Assembly: GCA_010093605.1 (NCBI GenBank)
Contig: MU004181.1
Span: 2,510,215 to 2,574,214 of the forward strand
Length of the DNA stretch: 64,000 nucleotides
Origin: Lophium mytilinum
Taxonomy: Eukaryota; Ascomycota; Dothideomycetes; Mytilinidiales; Mytilinidiaceae
Direction: 5' to 3'
Shown here: in pieces, positions 55,191-64,000 of the stretch
Layout: every line of letters starts with the position of its first letter
Position numbering within the stretch: position 1 is the stretch's first letter
Notes under the pieces: generated by a model
Database searches by the model: none
The model's input: the letters and a program-made list of their open reading frames with translations, nothing else
What the model was told of the DNA's origin: nothing
Made by a program: the position numbers and the translations under genes

Positions 55191-55751
55191 CTAACTGAAT
55201 GCGAAACATCCTCTCGCATGCGCTGGAAGTCTCCTCCTATTCGGGCTTCTCGCGCAGAACGGGCATATCGTCGACTCCCTCCGTTGCAACACCACCTCGA
55301 AGACATAGCACTTGCCGCTCTCCCCAAGATTGTTCTGGTTAATATCCGACATCTTTCCAATCTGCTCCATGGCAATGGGAATCAGCTCCCCGGTTTTGGC
55401 GTCTCTGGCACATGTGCTGGGGTTGTTCTCGATGGTGTAGGTGCTTCTACCTGGTGAAGACAGGTCAATCGTTGGCACGGCCAAACGGGGTCGCGGCGTG
55501 TCGTTGCTGCTGGACCTCGAAGAGCTGGTTGAAGACAGTGTATTGGGAGTAGCATGGCAGGTGCGTGGTGACAGATCTGGTTCTGACGGCGGTGGGCATG
55601 GCAAAGGTCGGCCGTGCGGTCTCACGAACTGGTGCAGCGGGTTCAGCAGGTTGCTTGTATCGTGAACGGCCCGGTCGAAGCTGCAAGAGGAGTATTTGGT
55701 GAAAAAACTATCGCCGCATTTCCACTTTGGTTCCAGGTCAGTGTAAGTCAT
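55191..55751 (-). CDS. Hypothetical protein, Cys-containing orphan
   Basis: Single open frame of 186 residues with an ATG start. Pro/Ser-rich middle, C-terminal part with Lys/Glu-rich helix-like stretch and a CPFC pair. No signal peptide or domain recognised. Codon usage looks compatible with coding (many synonymous C-ending codons), but there is no homology I can name. It may be a real lineage-specific gene or a chance frame. Confidence 0.35.
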   Translation of the reverse strand: MTYTDLEPKWKCGDSFFTKYSSCSFDRAVHDTSNLLNPLHQFVRPHGRPLPCPPPSEPDLSPRTCHATPNTLSSTSSSRSSSNDTPRPRLAVPTIDLSSPGRSTYTIENNPSTCARDAKTGELIPIAMEQIGKMSDINQNNLGESGKCYVFEVVLQRRESTICPFCARSPNRRRLPAHARGCFAFS

Positions 55752-57274
55752 GTTCTCGGATCGATGTCTTTCAACTTACAATATGGAGCGCGAAGTGACA
55801 CATCTTCGGGTCGAAAGGCGATGCAATGACTCGAGTTCGAGAAGGTCTCGGACAGTCACAGTGTTCCATTCTGCTGCTTCTGGACTCTGGCATCAATTAT
55901 AGCTATTTTGTCACCGCTCCTTTTCGATTGCTGGGTCCTGCATCTTTCCCTTCAACGAACGGTCAACGCTGGGATCGAGAAAGAACAAACGCATGACCTT
56001 GAACGGGCGATATGGCGGTAAAGAAGAGGTCTGTTGACGCGTGCAAAGCGGCCTGAACGCTACCGGCAAAAATAGAGGTATGCGCGTTATTCCTGGTCAT
56101 ATTCTCGATTGTTCTGGTCGACTTTCGCTCTCATTCAAGTCCTAAAATTTGGCGTATGAGAGCCATCGTGTAGGATCATAGGACACGCGTGTAGAGCTTG
56201 TGCTATAAATAACACGATCTACTCCGGAGCACATGGCATGTGAGAGCCTACAGCCAAGATATCACTGCGCCTTCCAATCCCACGGTCACATGACCTGTAC
56301 CCTGCCAGCCTCCTGCATCACGCATCTCTCCATGCATCGCGCATCAAGTGGGCTTACACCGCTGTGCGCACTACTAACGCCTGTGCCACACATCAGCCCA
56401 CCGCTTCCGCTTCTAGATCTTAAGTAAAATCTCCGACCTCGAGTGCATCATCTGCACCAGATATTCCAGATCTTGATATCTGACGCCCATGTTTCTCTCC
56501 GAGCGTCCCTTTCCTGTTTATCTCAGTGATAGTGCTCTCCCTCCGCAGTTCCAGCGTCCGCATGTTTCAGACGAAACATCCTGCCCCGCCACCAGCTCGT
56601 CCCACGTCACACGGCCACGCCAGCCAGGCCCGCGACCAGAAATCCCGCTGCACGTCGGCTTCTTGCGTGGCACAAACGTATTGCCTGAGACATGCATAGA
56701 CCTACAAGCTAGGGTGGGAGATGCAAGCGCAGAGGCATGAGGAAAGGGGTCTGAAGGAAGGTAGAGAGGAGGCAGACGCCAGGCGCGGAGATGGCTGAAG
56801 AGGGTATCGTACCTCTCGAGTGAAAGATGTGCAGTTGAGGCAGTAGCAGTGCTAGCAGCAATTCCGAGATCCATTAGACTATTATACAATATCCCACAGT
56901 ATCCTCGCAAAAATAACAGTAAATCCGAAATGTTCTCGAACTCAGGTCCAGCCTGACCGGCCCACTTGCTTCGCGTAAACGGTCTAATCCAGCCAGCTTG
57001 CGTCGTCCTCCATGTCCAGAATGCCAGATCGTGAAATGAATTACGTCGTCAATCGTATCATGATACGCGTGAGGTCGTTGCTTCGTCGTTGCTCTCCCAT
57101 AAGCATTATGCCTCCTTTTCCCTTTTTCCAATGACGTTTGACCCACAAGAAGGATGGAAATGAATACCAATGCGATACGCCCTCTCCCCACCCCGCCGGA
57201 ATTAGGCAAATAGAACACATGAGACGCAAGCAGAAAAGCAAAGAAGCGTTGAATCAAAACAACAGTTACCGAAA
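55752..57274. other. Intergenic region, no convincing gene
   Basis: About 1.5 kb. Minus-strand frames at 56518-56910 and 56874-57257 overlap each other and have no domains; the second probably is 3' UTR of the gene at 57275. CT-rich tracts near 56380-56530 suggest a promoter, but I cannot attach it to a gene. Confidence 0.35.
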
Positions 57275-58573
57275 TCAGTCGTCCTTACAACCAAAGCACC
57301 CGCACCTTGTCCACCTTCGCCATCGCCCTCTTTGCCTCGATTTCCCGTCGACCTCCCTTTCCAAGATCACACCCACACCCGCGCCAGTAGCACTGCCACT
57401 CTCCCTCCTACCCACGAACCCAAAACTTGATCGACTGCCTCTCCATCCTCGCCGCAAATAGTCCACCAAGCCGACCTTCTCATCATCATCGTCTTCCCAC
57501 ACGCTCACTGTGTTCTGTAAGCTGTAGCTCGCACGGTGAAGCGGTGTGTTCGCAGAAGTGGACATCCGGGTGGTGCCGATGGTGGTGGGAGTGGATGGAT
57601 AGAGGGAGAGGTGATACTCCGGCGATGATGCGAGCAGACTATTTGGGTTGTGGCGCGAAGATGCAGTGCTTGGAGGTGTAGATGGGGGCGGAGAGGTGAT
57701 GTTGCTGTGGTTGAACGTCGGCAATAACAGCGGGAAGGAGCAACCGACGGGAGTGGTTGGTTGCGGGACGGGCTTTCGCGGAATACGAGAAGCCGGAGTT
57801 GATGTTTTCGAAGATGGCAGATCGTGATGGAGTTCTGGGGATTCAGATGGCCGATCGTGCGTCCTAGAATAATCGAGTGATGAAAGCCGTATGGGAAGCG
57901 TCCGTTGATTAGCCTTAGCGGAGCGTTTCGGGGACGTTTGTATGGATTTCGAAGTTGATGATGCTGCACTACTTCGAGAGTTGCTAGGAGTGTGAAGTTT
58001 TTGACGTTTGCCAAGATGGACAGCGGTAGAAGTACGCTGCTCTGTGCTCAATGGTCGTGAGGTGTCCTCAATATGTGGTTTAGAAGTCGCGGTGGTTTCC
58101 TTCGGCTTGCAGTCTTCGCATAACGTCGAAGGTGAGGTTGCTGAATTTTCACATGCTTTGCACATCGTCCTGGTGAGTGATGTTCCTTGCAGCATGTTCT
58201 TCCGCTGAGAGAAAGACGGAGGGGTTCCAATGCGAGGGCTCGGCGCGACTGAGGAGGCAGGTGACGCGGCTGGAGCTTTTGGGGAAGAATACGGGTCGTA
58301 GCTTTTGATGATATCTAGAACCGTACCGCTGGAGAACCTTTGCGACTCCAGAGCTCTCAGATGTAAGCTCGAAAAGGATGTTTCCCTTGATTTAGATCTT
58401 TCCCGTGCGCATCGTTCGTATTCGTCCCAGATTTGCTCCGTATTTTTCGGCGAACATGGCGGTGTTCTTGGATCCGTGCATGGCGATGCAGTTCTCTTCA
58501 GCGAGGAAGAAGTGTATAGAGGTAGTCCGAGCCCAGCACTCAGAGTAGGAGCACACGATGAAGCGGTCGACAT
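57275..58573 (-). CDS. Low-complexity Ser/Thr/Pro-rich protein with two Cys pairs
   Basis: 432 residues from the ATG at 58573. Almost entirely Ser/Thr/Pro-rich and probably disordered. Around residue 137 it has CKAC..(about 13 residues)..CEDC, a treble-clef-like pair that may bind zinc. An acidic WEDDDDEKVG helix, a GWRGSRSSFGFVGRR stretch and the C-terminal RCGCFGCKDD follow; the CGC-x-GC end could be palmitoylated. Several S/T-P sites suggest phosphorylation. Conserved layout of this kind is known from uncharacterised Pezizomycotina proteins, but I cannot name a family. Confidence 0.6.
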   Translation of the reverse strand: MSTASSCAPTLSAGLGLPLYTSSSLKRTASPCTDPRTPPCSPKNTEQIWDEYERCARERSKSRETSFSSLHLRALESQRFSSGTVLDIIKSYDPYSSPKAPAASPASSVAPSPRIGTPPSFSQRKNMLQGTSLTRTMCKACENSATSPSTLCEDCKPKETTATSKPHIEDTSRPLSTEQRTSTAVHLGKRQKLHTPSNSRSSAASSTSKSIQTSPKRSAKANQRTLPIRLSSLDYSRTHDRPSESPELHHDLPSSKTSTPASRIPRKPVPQPTTPVGCSFPLLLPTFNHSNITSPPPSTPPSTASSRHNPNSLLASSPEYHLSLYPSTPTTIGTTRMSTSANTPLHRASYSLQNTVSVWEDDDDEKVGLVDYLRRGWRGSRSSFGFVGRRESGSATGAGVGVILEREVDGKSRQRGRWRRWTRCGCFGCKDD

Positions 58574-60356
58574 GTTGAAGTGCAAGATGGAGTGCAGGGA
58601 CCACCTCGAGATGGGGTAAACAGTGGTTGGATGAGCGCAATCAGTGCGATAACCTTGATAGGCGCGTAATCAGCAGCAATCAGTCATATGTATAGATGTG
58701 GAGATCCCCGCTTGGTTGGTCTCAAGGGGTGAGACACATTGTTTATGAAGGCACAAGAGCAACCGGCTAGGCTGAAGAAGGGGGGAGGTTGGTAGGAACT
58801 GAAGTGGCCAGTTTAGCGGAGTGGGATCCGAGTCCCTGGATTTTGGCCACTTGTTTGGTCTGAGGCTCCACGGCTACAGAATCCGGACGTTCTAGAGACC
58901 AGTTCGTATCCTTCGTTTCGGCGTCCGGGCCCAACGGTCCAATTACTTGCCGCTTGATGACGAGCATCCCTCCCTCGAGGGAACGAAGGGAGGACGAAGC
59001 AAGGGGCGAGACGTCGGCAATGCACGCAATGGTGGCGCGATGCGAGAAACTGTATCCTAGGACGGAGGCGCACCGAAGAGAACAGTGCGGCGATCATACG
59101 CTCCGAATCCCTCCAAAACAATAAGAACTGATATGATAGTGTTTGGCAAAGAAACGCCCTCGAGAATCGGAAAGCCTGCGTGCATCCGCATTGGAGAAGC
59201 ATGGTAACGCAAGGGTAGTGCATCTACGCGACCTGTGGTGAGACATTGAGGAATGCGACCTGGCTGGAGGAGGAAAATAACAACAGAATACAGGGTAATC
59301 TCTGGTAACGTTGTGATGTCTCAAGATGGTCAAGCGAGCCCTGGTCTACGATGGTCGCTTGTGCTCATCGAGTCATCGTGGGCGTAGAGCAAAGTTTGTA
59401 TTCTACGGCAAGGTGTTATGTAAATTCCAGACAGAAGAACAGCTGCGTAAGGAGTTGTGGTTGCAGAAATCCTTGCGTGAAAGGAAGAGCCCGAATAATG
59501 GTCTGGACCATGAACTGCAGCTCTCGTTGGAGAAGTGCGAAACTAAGTGCGGAGGATTAGAGATTCCGATGGCTTATGTGGCGTATATAGTGCATGAACG
59601 CTGAGAGTCGATGAGCCCGTAGATCGTATGAATCGATTCAGTCTCAGTTTGTGCCTGTGTATCTTCGTGTCGTGAAGGCTGAAAGCATGGAGTCGTAGTC
59701 TTTAGTGAGTTGCGGCGAGCAGAACGCCTGCGAAAGATAGCATAGCGTCGATCACGGAGGCGTTATTGCGACCTGTGTAGTCCAGGCCTGCCGTCGTATG
59801 TAAATGAGATGCAGTGCTGGAGAGTCGGTGCTGAACTGATGTCGTCAAACGTCGCGAAGACGGCCTTGGAACCACTCCTCCTCCTCCGCTCCAACCTAAC
59901 CCGGAAGACAGCCCGGGAGGACCCACCCTTCAGGACGGCTTCAAGCTTCCATGATTCGACTGGATTATTAATATCTACCCTCGCACCGCTTTCTGACCAG
60001 AGCATCGAATTAAGGCTCGGGAGATCGACCTGCTATGCTCATAATAGCAACTGATCGGTGAGCTTTTGTTTAGCCGTGCGGAGACCCGTCACGAGAAAGT
60101 GGTCGGCTGCAAAATCATCGGAGAATATGCGCCAAGCTCCATCAACCAAGTATCGATTGCCAATGCAATCGCGGAGTCGGGCTCGATGCGTAAATATAAT
60201 TACACAAGCTGGTTCCGCATGTGCCGGATCGTCGTGTCTATTTACGAATCTCTTCTCCATGAATCCACCCGAACCAAAACCCACTGATACTTGGTTCTGG
60301 TCTTGGGTCTCGACATCGTATCCCAACTAGGATATAGAAAATCCGCATCGTTGACC
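58574..60356. other. Large intergenic region
   Basis: About 1.8 kb between divergent genes. Several short frames (for example 59326-59604 plus, 60058-60330 plus) lack domains and overlap others. I call none of them. No repeat or RNA gene noticed. Confidence 0.4.
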
Positions 60357-62080
60357 ATGAAGTTTCACAGTCTTAGAGAGTTAGATCAGACTGAGGGGAC
60401 GTTACAGCTTAGAAAAGGTGAATATGTGGTATTGCTTTCTCGAGGTGTCCAGAACTGACCTGCAAATGCAGTATCTAGCGAGTCTGGCGGCGCGGATTCT
60501 TCGCTCGTTCTGTATCCTCATCCATCAGAACATGACCCAAACGATCCCCTAAGATGGCCAACATGGAAGAAACATGTAACTTTCGGCTCCGTATGTGCCT
60601 TCACGTTTCTGACCAACTATGCCATCGGAGGACTGGCGCCTGCTTTCTACATCCTGAGCCTTGAGTTCAATAAAACCATGAGCGAAACTAGCCATCTTCT
60701 CCTCTGGCCCATTCTAGTGCTTGGAATTTTCAACTTCTTCTGGGTCCCAATAGCCAACTACTTCGGAAAGCGGCCTGTTTTTGTCTTCGCGTCCCTTCTC
60801 CTCTGCGTCTGCTACATATGGGGCGCTACCGCGCAGAGCTTCGAAAGCCTCCTCTGGTCTAACATCGTCGCTGCCGCAGCCGGCTCATCAACCGAAGCCT
60901 TGGGCTCCGCAGTCGTAAACGACCTGTACTTCGTCCACGAGCGAGGCGCAAAGATGGGAGTGTATATGAACTCGATATCTGGCGGCAACACCATCGGGCC
61001 CCTGATCTGCGGCTTCGTCGTGCAAAGCCTCGGCTGGCGATGGCACAAATGGATGGCTGTGATTTTCACCGGCATCAACTTCCTCTTCGTCCTCTTCTTC
61101 GTCCCAGAGACCCGCTACGATCGGACCAGCGAACCCAGTCTCAGCGCCAACAGCTCTTCTCAATCCATCTCCTCTGCCTCTGAAGAAGCTATCGACACCG
61201 AAAAGGCCACTGAGCCTCGCACGAAGGAGTATCCCGGCTCGCCTCCTTCCGGCTTATCCCCCGTACCCAAAAAGACCTTCACGCAAGAAATTAGCCTCTG
61301 GTCCGGCGTGCCCTCGGACACCAACATCCTCAAAATGTTCCTCCGTCCATTCCCCATGATCGCCTACCCGGCCGTCATCTTCGCGTTCCTAGGCTACGCC
61401 GTCAGCCTTGCGTGGGTAGTTTCCGTCAACATCCTCAACCCCTTCGTGCTCGAAGCACCGCCCTACAACTGGAAGCCGCAGATCAACGGCCTCGTCAACA
61501 TCCCCGGTCTGATCGGCAACATCTTCGGCGCCTACGCGGGCGGGTGGCTGGTAGATAAGTTCTGCGACTGGCGCACGAAGCGGAATCACGGTGTCTTTGA
61601 GCCGGAAAGCCGGCTGTATCTCCTCATCATCCCGTTCTTGATCACGCCGGCGGGGTGTCTGCTCTTTGGGTACGGGGTGGAGAGGACGATGCATTGGGCG
61701 ACTTTGTTCTTTGGGTATGGTATGATTTCGGTGGGGTTGACGGCTGTGCCAACGATTACGATGGCGTATGTGAGCGATTGCTTGTTGCCGGTCAATATGG
61801 ATGCGTTGTTGCTAGTAAATGGTAAGCTCGCTTCCTTCCCTAGCGTTTGGAAACAGACTTATTGAAATGATTGACTGATGAGATTGCAGGCTTTAAGAAC
61901 ATTGTTGCTTTTGGGTTCCTATATGGAGTCGTCCCTTGGGTTGAAGATGTTGGATACATCGACTGCTTCGGCACGCAGGCCGGCCTTTACGTTGCCATCA
62001 TCGGGATATTCGGAGGGTTGCTGGCGGTTTTTGGCGGGAAGCTGCGGCATATCACTAGCCAGTGGCGGATCATTATATGA
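60357..62080 (+). CDS. MFS transporter, DHA1/Hol1-like
   Basis: Model join(60357..60417,60472..61821,61890..62080), 533 residues; phases match. The N-terminal cytosolic part ends in LYPHPSEHDPNDPLRWPTWKKH, the typical fungal Hol1-like entry to TM1. Twelve membrane helices are split by a long Ser/Glu/Pro-rich central loop (residues about 225-290). Motif A-like YFGKRPVF after TM2 and FVPETRYDR after TM6 agree with DHA1. Yeast Hol1 imports polyamines and cations; the substrate here is unknown. Length is normal. Convergent with a related MFS gene at 62507. Confidence 0.9.
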
Positions 62081-62506
62081 GGCTTTGGAGTCTCTGAGGC
62101 AAAAAGCTAAAGGAAAAACTAGTTTGAGTGATAGATAGCAATTGGGAGACGCAACGCGACCATTCATGAATGAAGTCTGGGCATCACTGCCTCGTTAGGG
62201 TCATGCGCACAATCACCTACCACATTCTGAAGCCTTTCGATGCGTGTCAGTGTATTAGCACCAAGAGGAAGTATAGTCTCAAAATTGGAAGACTCGCATT
62301 ATCATCGTGTAGAGACGCCGAAGGAGCCGAAACGCCAAACGTCCCAAAAACAAGGTATATGTGGTGTATAACCCACACTGAACGCCCTATGCACCCAAGA
62401 TGTAAATGCGAATGTAAATGCAAATGCACGCACACCTAAAATGCTGTGCGGTCCGCAATGCAGTCCCGCATGATACAACGCTGTGCCGCCGGAGAGACGT
62501 CCGAAT
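62081..62506. other. Convergent 3' intergenic region
   Basis: About 430 bp between two MFS genes. It includes a short ATGTAAATGCGAATGTAAATGC-like imperfect repeat near 62400-62430. No gene seen. Confidence 0.5.
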
Positions 62507-64000
62507 CTAGAATTTCTCCATCAAGTTCTTTCGCACGGTCCACATGCGCGCTCTCTTGCCGTAAATATACATGGGAATTCTGGGAGACAGAAGGTGTTAG
62601 CATATGATAGTAGAAGGTGGCGGCAAGGACACGAACGTTGTTGTCAGACAAGCCAGCTGCAACCCGCCTACAGCTAGGAATACCGTCTTCGCGCCGCTCG
62701 ACTCAAGCCAATGCGTGAAGAAGAGGGAGAAAACGAGGCCGTGAAATATGTCTGTCGCATGTGATTAGCGCGTTATACTTCGGTCGTCAGGCTGCAAACA
62801 TACTCTTGGAGAAATTCAACGTGACGAGAGCTTCTCCTGCGTACTGACGGTAGGAGTCTACGCAAAATGTAATAGCAGTGGTACTACCCAGGCTGCATCC
62901 AAAGCTGATAATTCCAAAGAAAACGGTTGGTACGATCCAGGCATCTCGCTCCTCTGCGCTCCAGCCGAACCCCATGAGCCCAATGACAGTGGAGATGGCG
63001 ATAGGAATCGCCATTACGAGTCGGAACTCCGGCTCATACACACCGTCATTTTTACTGGCCATGTAGCGGACAATGTAATCGGATATCTTGCCTGCAACTG
63101 CGGTGCCGATTACGCCGCCTATGAATGGAGAAAGATAGACAAGTCCGGTTTGTAGAGCGGTAAAATTGTAGAGCGCACGATCTCGGTATATAGCTGCAAC
63201 GGACTCGGAGAGAACAATAAGCCAGCCGATAGAGAGGGAGTAGACGAGTGTGCTCCAGAGCACAGATGGATATGCGAACAGGATGAAGGGCCGGATCAAG
63301 ACACGATGCCATTTATCTTTCACCAGTCTACCGTTCCACGGGGAAAGTGCCTTTACAAATGACTTCGGAGGGGCAGCACGATAATGCTCGGTGTAGATAA
63401 AGGACTGCTGACCAACAGATTGTATACTTGGTGCCGAACTAGGCCGATACAGGTCTGGAGATCCAATCGCTGGTCTAAAAGGGCCATCGAAATGTACTGC
63501 GTCTGGAGTAGCAGGAATTTGATGTTCTATTGGCACCGCAGCCTCAACGTCTCCAGGGATGGTATTCGGGTTTGCTGAGAAATAACCTGGATCTTCAGTT
63601 TTCTCAAAGACATGGGTGGCGGTTGTCCCATCTTGGCCGGAAGTTTGGGGCGTCGCAGGTTGGTTTGTTGGAACGGCGTCCTCGTCATCCATAGCCACGT
63701 AGCTCTCCGAAGGCTCTGCGACTCCTTCATCCGGCGCGAACCCAACGTGAACATTTTTATTAAGGCGTCTTTGAGCTAACGTCGCTTTAGTAGGGTCTAA
63801 CGTAGGCAACGTCTCTCCCGATGGAAGATGTTTCTCATGGTCCTGGTGGTGATGGAACCTTCCAAGAGAGGGTAGGTTGAACGGGCCGTGTTTTCCAGGG
63901 CTTCTGCTCCTGTGTCGATGCGTCTGTCTTGCGTGTGGTGTTCTATCCCAAAATGTTTCAGGCACGAATAAGAAGAGCAAAAAGAAGCATCCTCCAACGA
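62507..64000 (-). CDS. MFS transporter, DHA1/Hol1-like (5' part outside window)
   Basis: Model complement(join(62507..62579,62637..62751,62804..>64000)), cut by the window end, where the frame is still open (GGCFFLLFLFVPETFWDR is the end of TM6). The visible part has a very long, disordered His/Pro/Thr-rich central loop and TM7-TM12. The last two introns restore the family C-terminus: FSK-NIFHGLVFSLFFTHW..GGLQLACLTTT-IPMYIYGKRARMWTV. GTATGT and GTTCGT donors both match phase. Related to, but diverged from, the MFS gene at 60357. Substrate unknown. Confidence 0.88.

Noticed and set aside
56518-57257. Two overlapping minus-strand frames (130 and 127 codons)
   Set aside because: No domains, mutual overlap in different frames, position fits the 3' UTR of the gene at 57275.
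59326-59604. 92-codon plus-strand frame beginning MVKRALVYDG
   Set aside because: No known family and no supporting context; a second frame overlaps it almost fully. Could be a small orphan, but evidence is too thin.
1-64000. A secondary-metabolite cluster (acyl-CoA synthetase, ABC and MFS transporters, amidase, esterase)
   Set aside because: No polyketide synthase, NRPS, terpene cyclase or pathway regulator is present, and the genes are widely spaced among housekeeping genes.
1-64000. Transposons, viral fossils and repeat-induced mutation
   Set aside because: I saw no transposase, reverse transcriptase, integrase or terminal repeats, and no AT-rich blocks of the kind left by repeat-induced point mutation.

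Overview
The window looks like nuclear DNA from a filamentous ascomycete (Pezizomycotina, possibly Dothideomycetes). It is gene dense with genes on both strands. Introns are short (about 45-140 bp) and bounded by GT..AG, and many have a CTGAY/CTAAC-like branch site just before the acceptor. The proteins belong to typical Pezizomycotina families: Hol1-like MFS transporters, Mup1-like permeases, chitin-binding glyoxal oxidase, Spo7 and fungal orphan kinases. I saw no rRNA, tRNA, CRISPR array, transposon or viral remnant. All multi-exon models below were assembled by hand by matching splice phase and family homology.

Left part (1-25 kb): a macrodomain hydrolase and a peroxisomal acyl-CoA synthetase share a divergent promoter. 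Then come an F-box protein, a full-length ABC-C transporter, a VOC/glyoxalase-like protein and two tandem paralogues of a Cys/Trp-rich fungal family (one cut short by a stop codon). These are followed by a protein kinase-DH-PH fusion, an ABHD5/Cld1-like hydrolase, an atypical kinase and a Mup1-like amino-acid permease with a 22-nt microexon.

Middle part (25-41 kb): Spo7 (lipid-synthesis regulation), then a run of about nine small one-pass membrane proteins that I do not recognise, all on the minus strand. They share one layout: a short or Ser/Thr/Pro-rich N-terminus without signal peptide, one membrane helix, then a basic, disordered tail. At least two subsets are recognisable paralogues. The run is interrupted by an ABHD-type hydrolase and a GFA/CENP-V-fold protein. 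This array is the best candidate for something undescribed.

Right part (41-64 kb): peroxisomal 3-ketoacyl-CoA thiolase with a PTS2 and two CCGAGG sites in its promoter, a secreted type-B carboxylesterase, an amidase, an MGAWG-type protein with a repeat-bearing tail, a secreted glyoxal oxidase with four chitin-binding domains, a small secreted Cys-containing protein, two orphans, and two convergent Hol1-like MFS transporters, the last cut by the window edge.

Links between genes: the acyl-CoA synthetase (PTS1-like AKL) and the thiolase (PTS2) both point to peroxisomal acyl-CoA metabolism. Spo7 and the ABHD hydrolases touch lipid metabolism. The glyoxal oxidase, esterase and transporters suit a saprotrophic or plant-associated lifestyle. 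I see no classical biosynthetic gene cluster.
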